From: Pegea sp. RAD2-039
Lineage: Eukaryota; Chordata; Thaliacea; Salpida; Salpidae
Length of the DNA stretch: 64,000 nucleotides
Assembly: GCA_034620365.1 (NCBI GenBank)
Contig: JAQGEQ010000191.1
Coordinates: 806,001-870,000, forward strand
Reading direction: 5' to 3'
Numbering within the stretch: position 1 is the first letter of the stretch; each line of letters opens with the position of its first letter. Positions 1 through 13,000 of the stretch are shown here, piece after piece. The translations under genes were made by a program, and so were the position numbers. The notes beneath the pieces are model-generated. The model did not search any database and was not told where the DNA came from. It saw only the letters and a program-made list of their open reading frames with translations.

Positions 1-3000
1 GAACCAAATGAATTTGGCAACATTAAATATATTTAAAAATGAGTTTTAATTTTGTTCATATTACTTCAATTTATCTTTTACTTCTAATGTGATTTTAATG
101 ATAACAAATGTGGCCACCCTGTAAAAGTGATGGAAAAAGTTATTTAGAATAGTAATCACGAATCTCAAACAAACTGCTTTTTTGACTTGCTCTGATTCAC
201 TAACTACGATTATCTGAGGTCAAAAATAATTGTTTCATGAGATGAGGTAAGATTGTCTTCTAGTTGATTTAAAGATGAAGAGATTTTTGCAGCGCTAAAT
301 TGATTTATAGAAAAAGATTTCTGCATTGAGCTTAAACAAATAATGACCTCTACTAAAAGTTATACAAATTAAAAGTAAGAATTTCTCCAAATACGATGAC
401 GAAAGGGACGCTATCATCAATTATGATGTCATCCGAGGTTTCAAGATCAAGATTTTTAGATTAGTGAGATTTCTAGCCATTAATCTGACCACGTGACCAA
501 CAATAACGGACAAAGCTACGGATTTAAACAAGCTGAAAATATGATGAAAAAAGAAATTGGATCAAACAGAACAATTCAAATATACAACTATTTTTAAAGA
601 ATATTATCTTGATAATTACAAAAAAAAAGTATTTCTTTTTGATACAAATAGATTTCTTTTAAATTGTTTTAAATGGTAATGACGTCAAGAGATAGAAAGT
701 AATGAGTCAGTAGCGAAGAGAAACAGAATTTATTTTATTTAGGTTTGTGATCATATATCTTTTCCAAAAAAATATGAAAAATTAAGAACATCATGCTCTA
801 CTGAACAAGTCCCGGTACCTTGTTTACACTTTTAAATGTGAAACAAAATAAAATTGGCAAACTAAAGCTGCAAACAATAATAAGAACGTCAAAAAAAGAC
901 CCCTTCAAATAGATTAATGAGAATTTCTTTATTTTCTATCTACTTTTGAACTTAATAAGCCTACTTTAATTCAAATTCACATGAAATTTTGTTGTTAATA
1001 GGAAAACTTCAATTAAACTGAAGTTGATGGTTTTATTAAAAAGGAAAGATTAATCAAGCACAGCCTTAAAACAGGTGTACTTCAATTTGAAACCAAACAA
1101 GCTTGTTATGACTGCATATAAACATGATTCTGTCTTCTTATCTGCTTATTTTAATAATTTCTCAAAATAAAATTTAGAAATTTAAGAAAATACCTGTTAC
1201 AAAAGATTTAATTTTTTTTTATGTTTATACTGAAAATTGCTTTCTTGAAAGTTGTTTTGTCTGAAAAAGTTTGTAACAAATATTTTTATATTCACTTAAT
1301 GATTGAAATAGTATTTAAATTACATTTAGGTTTAACTACTTGTTTTACCCAAGAAAGTAACAAAACAAAAAATAGTTTTAAAATATCGGCAAACCTGAAT
1401 TGAGTATCATAAAATTAATTTGGAAATGATCTTATAATTTCTTTCAAGTCAAAATCTTTTAAGCTTACTAATAATAATTGATTAAAATAATTTGCATATA
1501 TAGCGTGTAAATTTCTAAAATTTCCAATTGATGAAATGACGGAACGAGAAGTGTTGAACTTACAAGCAAAGATGATGATGTCATAATTATATTTCTTTAA
1601 ATCATCGCCGTTTTCAATCTTATGTGGATTTTTTAGCTTTTACAAAAAAAGTACACTGTCGATATATGTTCAACGAACCGTAACGAATATAACTTCCGTT
1701 TCAACTTTGCTAAAAAAAACTTGTTTTACACAAAACTTTTTTTTATTTTTTAGATTTTATCACATTCAATTGTTAAAACCAACTCTAGTTTTCATCTTTT
1801 AATCATCCTCTGCTGCCTGCTAGCGGTCAATATTACAATCATCTTCTTTGATTGTGGATTAGGTCTTGTTATTTTAGAGAGGTTTTCTTAAATCTCCACA
1901 AAGATCAGCTACTTATAGCCAAACTAAAAACTTCAAAGAGTTTTCTGTTACAATTAAGAAACCCATGCTTCTCTAATCTTTTGTCCGCAAACATCAACAT
2001 CCCAAAAATGAATTCAAATAAACAACTAATAATTAAATTTCAAAGAGACGAAACATTTAATGCTTTGCGTTACAAGTTAAAATTCATAAAAGTTTTCAGA
2101 AAATTTAATCAATCTTGTTGCGGTATGTAATGAGATACATAAGCTATATGTCAGTTTGGTAAAAAGCCAATTTTTACCTCTACACTTAAGCTCAAAATAT
2201 GACATAATCAAGTAGAGATGATATGAAAATAGATAACAATTGTCAAATCTATTGCTGCTGTTATATCCGTGTGAAAGTTGATTTAGTTTTGTTGATACGA
2301 TCTGGAAATTTGACAGCAGTTTAATGATTACAAAACATTTATTAAAAGTATTTCGCTATTTTTTAAATTTGTTGAAAATAAAAACTGACTTTGTAGGATG
2401 CAAATGAGGCTTTCAGCTCTTGTCTTTTCCTCTTCTTATCGAAAGACTTGTTCTTTCATTAATCTCTCTTGTTTTTTAGGAGGAACTCTTTACTTCGTCA
2501 AACTGAAGAATATTGGAGCCAAATTTTCAATTCATTTAATATGAATAGTAAAACAATAACTTCTGATAATAAATATTTAATAAATTCTTTTGAAAAGATC
2601 TTTTCTTTGATCTTTATTAGTTTACAAGAATATATCTGGGAAGATAAGTCATCTGAGAAGATGATGTCATATCACGCCTAATTTGAATTAAAAGTGCTGA
2701 AAGACCAAGGTGAGGAAAGAACAAAATGTTAAATGTTTGTTAACAAGTGATATAAGCACTGAAGATGTGAGAAAAACCATTCTTCATCAGATTACGTCCA
2801 TCATAATTCATTAAATAAATATTCTATTTAAATTTTTAGCTGTGATCTAATGAAGAAATCAATAAATCTTGCTGATATAAATATTCAAATCTTTGTTGGA
2901 GATGTTTAACTTCATCAATAAATCATATTTTACTCTAATTATATTTGCTTACTTTTTTGATTATCGAACTTTAAATATTTAGGATTGTTCTATTTATATA

Positions 3001-3379
3001 TTATTAATGAAATCAATAATTGCAAGTTATTATTTATCGTATCAAATCTTCACAATCTCTACTAACTAATATTTATTGTAGATATTTATCAAAACTATTA
3101 AACATCAGTTAATAAAAACTGCAAATCAAATTTGAGAAACTGTGTTTCCAAAATAAAAAAATAATTTCTCATCATATTTTTTGTTTGAAAAAAGTAAAAA
3201 CTTTAAATCTTTAAAAATTTTATCAAATATTTTTCAATGTTAGGTTTCATAAGCCACAAATCTGATTCCGCTTCAACGCTATTAGAGTGGGTTAATTATG
3301 ATGCATCTATTTCACAATTATTTAAATTTAAAAGAAACATCTAGAAGAAGATGAATTAATCTACAAAACTTATAATTTC

Positions 3380-3970
3380 TCCTCTTTTACTTATTCGTCA
3401 TCAGCAACGTGGAGGTTTTGGGAACCGGAGACGTTAGTACTATAATGACAAAGGCTCGGAAGCAGAAAGATTATTCATTTAGAACCCCGCGTAGTAAAAC
3501 GTTTGCTGACGTCAGACTTCGAGGAGTCAGTGACACGAGGCGACGAGGTGGTAGGTTATACAAAGTTGTAAATTAGTTTACAGAACTTCTCACTTTTCCA
3601 ACGAGAGTTACTTATTAATCTATCAGGCAATTGAAACCTCGACGGAAGTGATTAAAAGTGTTCGAACAAAACCTTTGCATATCTTCGCAACGGCTTATTC
3701 ACTTGATTTAAATTTAACTCGCAATTGAGTGAAAGGTCTTCAGGAAAGCTGTTTGTGACGTCATCGGCTCAACTACCTCATCAACGATGTTTCAACGCAT
3801 GAGAATTGATCGAGACGATGACGTCATCGTTACAACAATAGTTTTCATTTATTTTAAGTCTAAAATATGCATTTAGAGGGTCATTAAGTTAGTGAAGAGT
3901 CAAGTCTTTAGTTGACTATCTTCAAACGTTTGACAGAGGCTTCGTTTCCGTTTCAATTTCTTCTTTCTTC
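3380..3970. promoter_or_regulatory. GC-richer patch with three CRE-like sites
   Basis: Base composition rises clearly against the AT-rich background and CpG dinucleotides are frequent. Three perfect TGACGTCA palindromes (the CREB/ATF consensus) lie at 3507-3514, 3756-3763 and 3819-3826; the last sits inside a perfect 14-base palindrome, CGATGACGTCATCG, at 3816-3829. Three more copies occur in the window, at 680-687, 8185-8192 and 24925-24932. The clustering suggests a promoter or enhancer, but no gene is firmly attached to it. CREB/ATF binding is the known role of the motif; function here is inference. Confidence 0.35.
3445..3576 (+). CDS. possible short coding exon, unrecognised
   Basis: A short open frame inside the GC-richer patch starts at an ATG and runs 43 codons. 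It reads as a very basic, Arg/Lys-rich peptide beginning MTKARKQKDYSFRTP, and the same frame is open for about 18 codons upstream of the ATG. Composition is unlike the shadow frames of the surrounding AT-rich DNA, and a GT donor (gtaggt) near 3551 could make it the first exon of a longer gene. I found no following exon and recognise no family. It could equally be a chance frame in GC-richer regulatory DNA. Confidence 0.18.
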   Translation: MTKARKQKDYSFRTPRSKTFADVRLRGVSDTRRRGGRLYKVVN

Positions 3971-6900
3971 AATTTTCTGACTTGTAATGAACCGATATGT
4001 GACCACACAGAATAATTTTAAAAAATTATGAAAATTAATGTTGTCAACATTAAAAAAAGTCTTTAAATCTACCCTGTGTTAATCTATTTTCAATTTTTCA
4101 AGCTTTTTTAGAACTTTATTGCTTTTTAACACTTTGAACTTCATATCAACATTTGCAGGACAATTTTCAAAGCTTGATTTGAATTCCTTTATTGTTAAAC
4201 TTTTAGAACCACTTTTATAAAAAGGCCTTCAAATAATCTTATATAATCAAATGGAGGTTGTAGAAGCTAATATACAAACAAATAATCTTTAACTTGTAGA
4301 TTAAACTTTTTATATAAACAATTGTATGTCCTTAAGGTTGAAATATATTTAACCATACCAATTTAGTTGTTATTCTTGCTTCAAAATACTTTCGCTTTTC
4401 TTTCTAGTCTACTGGATCTTCAAAATCTGTTGTTTTCAATAAAGTTTGAACAATAGAAAACTCAAATAATTGGTAAAAATTCAAACAAGCAAAACAGATA
4501 CAAGTATAATTACAAGATTGTTAAAATAATTTCATAATAACTCTTTTTATAATTAATGTCAGTAAATTAACTATTGAATTCTACCTACCAATTTTTTTAA
4601 ATCCATATCTCCTAATCTTGTAGATATTTCCCACTATCAGTAGTGACTGCGGTGTTAACAATCATTTAAGCATAAAATTTGCTTCAACTGACATGAAAAA
4701 TGTTGAAAATGAAAGCTCTGTTATATAAAGATTACAGTAGTTGTCAAACTCTTGGAAAGACATTTAGAATTAGATTACATTTTCTTATTTATATTTTAAT
4801 TTTATTCTAAGCTTTGTACTTGATTAAATAATAACGTCATCTCTTTAAAATAAGCTGATTAATTAATGTGTTAAGTATTCACACTTCTACGTTTACTTCC
4901 TTTGTGGCTAGGGTAAAAGGGAAAACCGTTGGCCACAAGAAGCTTCAATTACTAAGATCAAACGTAAGTTGCAACAATGGCACCTTTTGTTTTTTTAATT
5001 AAATCAATTTTTGCAAAGCAAAGACAAAACTAACTATACGTCAGAAACTTTCGAGGATTAATTGACATATTTTTTACTGCTTTCAGCAATTCATCCGTTG
5101 TTGGGAATTTGTGGAGATCTGTTCGACAAGCACGTTTCAGGGTTTTGTTTTTTTGAGATCCATTAATAGATTAGCACCGCGTTGAGTTTTTGTTTTCCAA
5201 AACGTCTAATTCCGGAACTGTGCTGTAAAGGTTTTAAATTACCTGCCTAATAACCTGAGCAATTTATGGCTCAATTATTTGACCAAATATTTTAACAAAA
5301 ATTAGAATGCAAGAAAGATTTGACTGTCTTTTGTTATCGGATCATCATCAAAGTATCCTTTAGTTTTCAAACTAGAAATTACAATTACTTTTTAATAAAT
5401 TATCATTCTGAATGACTTCACAAAACAATACTACAAGCTTCGCACATATTTTTGGGCTGTTTGATCAACCCGTACATTTTTAGCCTCTTTTAAGGTTGAA
5501 TTTACTTTTAAATACGGATTTTAAGCTTTAATTGGTGGAGCTTTCTAGGAGATTTTGCTGTAAGCTACAATAATTCAATAATTATCTGTTTAATTAATTT
5601 GAAGTTGCTTAATATAGTATCAAGCTTAGAAGTTAGAAGGTATGGATGTTGAAAGCTTTGAGTTGTTATAAAAGACTGGGTCTGATTATTCTGGAGTTCA
5701 ACGTCGGGTAAACACTTGAACTTGTGATAAACAAGAAATCTGTTAAATGCTTCTAATGTGGTTACTTATTACTTTCTCAATAACTTTTCACTTCCAAACT
5801 TCTGTTCTATTCACAAAATAGAAGATTCAGTTTTGATGTCGATATTTGTCAGTTTAGTCTGTGTGTTTTGGAGCAGCTTACTGTTTTTTGTTATTTTATG
5901 ACGAGCTCATGTGAGGACCTCCTTGAATAAACTAGCTACAAGTTGTAAGCAAACTGTCAAACCACTGACAGTAAAATTGAAGAAGTTTTCTGAAACAACT
6001 TTTATTATAAAACAAAAAGCTAACAACGACAACTTAGACTCGAACACGTCATGGATACGTCTGATGTAAGTATATTTAAGATGAGGATTAAACAAACAAT
6101 GGAAGTTTTCTCCTTTTTAAGTGATGATTTATTTTAATGATTTTTTTTTAAATGTGAATCATTTTACAGGCAATTCATATTTCTAGTTCACCTTGCTAGT
6201 TACCCTTGTGTATAAAACAGGAAAAACAATTAAACTTCATTAATACAACTTCTAGGGATTGATTACAGTGAGTTTCTCTCTGCAAGAGCTTGTTGTAAGA
6301 TAAACGTAAATAAAGTGGGAGAATTTATTTGAAAACTTTAAGAAAACTATCATTAGTCTTGACTAATATGATGTGTGATAGAGCAAGAAATTAACAAAAA
6401 TAAAAGTAGGATACATCTATGAAAAATGTCGGAGCTACCTTTAAGAAATCGGAAGAAGACCATCTTTTTTTAACAATATGAGAAGTAAAATAATTCTAGC
6501 ATTAAAAGAAGTAAAGTAAATATTTAGATTAACTTCGTATGATAAATACATCTTTCATTTATTGTTTTTTTTTGTAGTTTTATCTATCAGTTATCAATCA
6601 ATCGTATAAACGTTGATTACAAAGTATTGGTTGTCATCATAAAACTTATCTCAAATTTATCAACTACAGGTTTTCAACACGTGATTACAAATTGATTGAA
6701 TGTAGAAATAGTCACAAGAATAAGTTTGCTTGGCGTTTTAAAATTGAATTTCACTAAAATAGCCATTAAAGTAATTGTTTTGTTGTTTTTGAATCATGAA
6801 AAGTATTTAAATCATAAAAATTTGAACAATTTTTGATGTACCTGTTAGTACAAATACGAAAAAATGATTTATGAAAAACTTGAATCCTTAGTAATATTTG

Positions 6901-7186
6901 AAAAAAAAACTTCAAATTCAATGAGGCGTATCAAAAAATGAATTTTTCTTCCCAAGAACGTTGAAGTTATCACACAAAAAAGATTTTTAAGCATTTGGTT
7001 TATATCAAGCTTTGAGAGTTTGAAAACTATTTTTCAGGCTTACTGTTTTAAATCTTTAAACAGTAACATTTTTTTTGAATCATAAGACGTTGATCGGATT
7101 TCATCCGTAAAAAATACATTTGATTTTGATTTTTTTGATTCTATACAAATTTTTTAAAGATTAAAATAGAATATTTTACTGTTAAT

Positions 7187-7196
7187 TAGCGCCACC
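7187..7196 (-). promoter_or_regulatory. GGTGGCGCTA motif (CTCF-like core)
   Basis: On the minus strand this reads GGTGGCGCTA, one of several GC-rich words of the form AGTGG/GGTGG-CGCTA standing out of AT-rich DNA; others are at 10053-10070, 17029-17045 and 27879-27893. The core resembles the animal CTCF consensus (CCASYAGRKGGCRS), with mismatches. Only the resemblance is seen; binding is not shown. Confidence 0.2.
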
Positions 7197-10052
7197 ATGC
7201 GACTTTAATTACAAAAAACTAAAAAATAAACAATCTTTTTTAAATTGTAAACTTTAAAATATCAGATAATTAATATTTATAGAAAAAAATGTATTTTAGT
7301 GTAATAGCTTCTAAAAAATCTTCATTTATCTTCTCACTAATTAGCAATTATTAGATCTTCATCAACATCATAAGGTAGACTATATTTGTTTATAGCTTTC
7401 TGTGTAAATGTTGAAGTTTAGTTTAGTACCAAATCGAAGCTTGTTTGGTTGTACTGGCATCGATGTGGGAGGCCGAAATTTCTCAGATAGCTTTTTAATG
7501 TAATTTGTTTTGACTTTTTATTTGAGATTTATTTGGATCTAAACTTGAAATTAAATTTGATTTCATGTCAATTAAATGATGAGTTGAAGTATTGCTTGTT
7601 GATAGTGGACATTTTCATGATTTTATTCAGTAAATAAATATTTTGGTGCTGTCTATAATATGACTTCTTACAAATATTTGTTGGTTTTAACATGAAGCTT
7701 GTTCAAGCTAATTTACTTAATTTGATAATTGATAACTCTGATTATTTATTAATGAAATAAAAATAAGATAATATAATGATTTCAATCCATTAACATTTAA
7801 AAACCCCTAATAATTACAAAAACTGTTTTGCATTCAATAATCAAAAGTGATTACCAAATAATTTTCTTTCAGAACCTCAAAAGTGAATTTTGTTTTTTTT
7901 TATTTCAGTGAAAATACGGAAAAAGTGATTTTCTGAAAGCTTACAAATGTCAAAAGTCTGATTAATCTGTCAATAGATCAACGATATTATAGAAACGCAA
8001 ATAAAATCAGCTAAGACGTAAATAGCTGGAGCTAACTGCTCCTGATATCGGAAAATTGTTTTTTTTTCTTATCAAAAACTGTTAATAACATCAATTATTG
8101 CTTGATAACAACAAATCAGTCTTCAATACAAAACCAGTCACACATCAATCCATTTTACTTAAGTGAATGTGTTACTTCAAGTTTTGACGTCATCAACTAA
8201 AAAGTGGACCCAATATTTGACGTTTTAGCGTGCTAGTCGTCAATAAGCGCCGTTTACTGAAAAGTAGAAATTAAAATTTAGGAGAAATATATAGGCTCTA
8301 GCACTAATTCGAGCAATCAAAGTAAAAGGCGTCACGCTTCAAAGCACTTATTTATTTTCACATCGGTTGATAAAGTCCGGTAAAAGGTTAAGTTGTTTTG
8401 TTTGTGCCCGCTGTTCGCGTTTATTATTGAAGAAAAATAAATTCTAGTGACAATGTCACGTAGTCTACATCGTTAACTCAATTTAGTAAAGGGATTTATG
8501 ATAATATTTATAGCTGGATCAGGAAAAAAATAAAGAATATAAACCACCAGCGGAAAGTTTGTTTATTACATGAACTTTTTGTTTATAGGGATCAACTAAT
8601 ACTAACAACAGAAAAGTATTAATTATAAAGTTTTAAAAATAACAGATCTGCTCTGTGATACAAACAAAAGATCAACTTGTTTAATCAGGCATCTTTACTT
8701 TGTGTACAAGTAGATTATCGTTTTATTTTAATATTTTGTAAGATTGCAGCTTCACAAAACACTGCAATAGTTTTGTAAATAGTTATGCTCTCCAGGAAAG
8801 TTCTTGTAAAGATTAAACAAATTTTTCACAAGCACTTATAATAAACACTTTTCGATAAGACCCCCTATGATTTATTGTAAGTTATTAATTATTAACAAGC
8901 AATTCGTTAAACTGTAAATTAATCTAAAAAAGAATTCAAAGACAAAGCAAAGATAAAAGACACACTTCTAACTAGTCATCAGATTAAAGCTTTCACAAGT
9001 ATACGTCAGACATAAGTGTTTTGTTCATATTGACTTTCTACATTCATCATTAGACTTCGTGTTCGAAGATAACAGGCTCTTAAGATTCACATTAACTCGT
9101 ATCACATTATCTTATTTTTAAATATAACAGAGCAACTAATTTTAAAATTTATATTTATGTAAATTTTAGCATGAAAAAAGTTTAAACAATTTCAACTTAA
9201 AATTTTATTATGCTGTCAAAAATGCAATTTATTTTACAGAAACTTTACTAATTTTTACTTTATTTCATGAAGACAAGTTGTTAGTTTTAGTATAAGATTA
9301 CCTTTAGCTAAGATTTATTATTTCATTTACTTTAAGTAGGCATAAAAACAAACAAAACTTATATAAATCAGTAGATACATCAAATAATCAGATAATCTAA
9401 CTTCTATAAAGACTTTTATTTATTTATACAGTTATGTAAGCACCTATACAATTAAATCACATAAGCACATTTTTAAACAATGCTCTAAACATTGCACACA
9501 AAAACTTATTTTTAATTCTAAAAATTAAAAAATAGTTTCTTAAAATTTGTAAGATAAAGAAAACAACTTTGATTGCAGCAAATCATTAGATCGATTCGAT
9601 TAAGTTTTACCAATGATCAGTTGACTGATTATACCAGTTATTCTGTTTGTTCTATTCCATAAGACTTCCATGAAATTCTAATATCTTAGATTATGCAGAT
9701 TAGTTGTGAGATAATTTGGATAAAAAGAAACTTTTCATGAATTGCTCTATAATCGTGGCAGTTAAACCTGTTAAAAATTGTTTTTACTTTTTGAAGATGT
9801 TAAACAACGCATAAAATACTATTTTGAAGTTTTACTTTTGCAATTTAATAACCATGCAACACATCTATTATCATTTTTGACTAGGCGTTGAGCTCATACC
9901 ATAATTTAAAAACAAATATTTTATTCATAGATAAGATTGCAATTAGTGAAGTATTTGAAATTACTGGATGCAAAAGTTTGCAACTTTTAGTTTTACATAC
10001 TCCGTTCAATTACTAGTTTTATCGTGGTTTCATAACTCAATATCAAAGCTAA

Positions 10053-10070
10053 TTAGCGGCACCTAGTGGA
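10053..10070 (-). promoter_or_regulatory. CTCF-like motif CCACTAGGTGCCGCTA
   Basis: The minus strand carries CCACTAGGTG followed by CCGCTA. It matches the left half of the CTCF consensus well and differs in the GGC core. It belongs to the same loose family of GC-rich words as the sites at 7187, 17029 and 27879. Weak support on its own. Confidence 0.2.
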
Positions 10071-13000
10071 CTTTAAAAAAATTGTCATTTATTTTTATGA
10101 AAGAAGAATAAAAGTTTTCTGCATTGATGGTTACATAAAATATAATTGCGCTGTTTTTATTCTGGCATTTTAATTTTTTTAATGATAATTGATTACAATG
10201 TTTGCTTCAAAAGTGAGTTGTTTTAAAGCATTCACATCTATTCAATCTCATTTTTCGACAAAGCATAGAATGGTTGTTAAAATAACTAATGTATAGAGAT
10301 TAATAATGAATTGATAATAATAAAAAGTACCTTAATTGATGATATTAAATGAAGAAACTATTTACAAGAGCTTGATATACTTCAATCTCCCTAAATATGA
10401 ATTGATGTCTTACAAAGAGACATATCTGGAAAAAGGTAATCTGAATAAAAAGGTAAATAAAAGAAAACCTTAATAAGTTTTTTATCATAATATTTGCTCT
10501 TAAAATGATTGATGTAATCTTAATTTTATTAATCATAAGTCTAAGCTTGAATATAAACGAAGTAAGACTTTAAAAGTTCAAGTCACTCACGATATATTTA
10601 ATTAAAACGAATAAGTTATGTTTAAAAAATTCTAATATATCAAATTGCTTTCATAAGATTGCTTCTTTTTCATTTTTGATTACTTCAAAACTATTAGTTG
10701 AAGCAATACAATATGGAAATCTGCTTGCAGCTTATATCTAATAAAATTGTTGTTTTAAGGACTTATCTCTTTTATTAGTGATGTTGTTTACATCCATCAA
10801 TCTTTTTTAAGTAATTAAAGGTTTAAAAGTCACTTGTAAAATTTGTAGCGATACATTTTATTTACTCTGCTGATTTTGTTTAACGTTTTTATCGCTCTGT
10901 TAGTATTTTATAAAATTATTCTACAGTTTCATCACAAAGTAACGATAAAAAAACTTACAAAGTATTGTTGTGCTTACCAAAGATAATTCATCAAACTTTG
11001 TAAGCAAAAATGCTTTAATTTTATAAAGTTTGATTCTGAAAGTTTAATCTTGTAAAATCTTCAACTAGTAGAGAAGATATCCATGCCATGATGGACAAAC
11101 AAAACATTATTTCCCAAAATTAAGTCATGGCTCATAAGTGGCGTTAGCCAAAAAGTAATTGCAATTGAGCATAATGCTAAATAAATATTTTTAATGGTAA
11201 ATTTCTTAAGAAAAGATTACCTGGAATTTATCAATAGTATAACTCAGTTATAACCAAATTATATTACTTAATTTTCTCGACCAATAGCATTTGTTACAAC
11301 ATTTTCTCCTAAATAATTGATATCAAAGAAAAGGATATTTATATGGGATGCCCAAATGCATGTAAAGTTAATATATTCATAGGAGAAACTCCTCATGTCA
11401 ATTTACAGATTTGAAAATAAAAGATATATTGATCTTATCTGTTATCTTTATTACAAACTGTTTTTTTTTACTTTAAAGTATAAAATAAAGTTCAAATTTG
11501 GTTTTCAATTACTTGCTTAGTGAGATAGTTTGTTTAAAATTATTGTTTGATAGTCTTACAAAGACAATTTTTATGACAAATTACTAACAGCTGTCTACCT
11601 TGCAAAAGATTTCAACGAGCCGTTAACCATCAAAACAAAACTATCAAAATAAATTGATATTTTCTTAACCTTACCTCATTAAATTAATTAGTTATAAAGC
11701 TAAGATGTTCTTAAATATTTTTAAAAATAATAATCAAACTTTTGAATTGATACAAAGAGAAATTATCAAATATACAATTAGATTAAGATAAAGACTGTTA
11801 AGTGAAATATACGGAAAATTTGACATATCATCAAGATTAAACAATCAAGCAATTTAGGAGTACAAACTCTCTTATCACTGATTAGACTAGTACAAACATG
11901 TTTGTAGATTTTGATACTAATAAAATTGATAAAGTTGAAAGCTTGTCTTTAAAAGCTTTTAATTTTCTGCCGTTGTAGAGTTTTAAAGCCATTTAACAAA
12001 ATGTAATCAAGAATTACAAAACATTTAAGCTTATCCAATCTCATCTACAGTTTTTTTTATCTTTTAGAGAGAAATGCAATAGATAATTTTGACCTAACCT
12101 TTGTTAAAAGATTTTTTAACTTGAACAATCATACTTCTTTTATTTAATGGTTTTAGATTTATTTACCGAAATAAATCATTTTAAACAATCAGTACCTACT
12201 TTTAGTAGATGCTAATGTACTGTGTGTTATGCTTTCAAGAGAATATCACAAGTCTTAAAAGATAAAAGTAACTTTGATGGTAAAAGAGATGATTTATCAT
12301 TCCAGTCACAGTAAAGTTTATTACATTGAAATCCTTAAACTTTGTTTGACTGACTGATACTTGTAGTAAATATTACGTAACTGGACAGATATTTTTATTT
12401 AATCTGATTCTTTCATTACTTTAAATTTTTGGAAAAGTAACAGAAAATATATTTTAGTTTTCACTACTTATGGACAATTATAGGATATAAATAGACATTA
12501 TTCAGCTTTACTTAGAATAACTAGATATTAAAAAGAAGATAAAAAAAATTGAAATTATTTTATAAATTTTTCTAATTTGAAACTTTCCCATTATCCTATT
12601 TTCTATATTACAATTTGAAATAAATTTTGTTGTAGTAATTTGTTACGTTTGTTACAAGAAAAAATATGTTAATTATTTTCGTGAAACTGTTTGAACCTTA
12701 TCTTATTCTTAGTTATTTTATATTACATAAGAAGTGTGCTTTCAACAAGATATCTAGAACTATCAAAAAAATTCATAGAAGTAATTTACAATAATAAGAA
12801 AGTAGGTTAGGCTCATGTTTAATTCTGTAGATCGCTTACACCTTATTTAATTTAACCTTTCATACCAAAATGTGAAAAGCCATGTTAAAAATATTATGGT
12901 TATATCTGTCCAGCTGTTTGAAAGTATGTTAATATTTTCATTTATTCTTCATGACATAAATACATAATTTTCCTTATTTTTTCAAGAAATGATAAATTTT

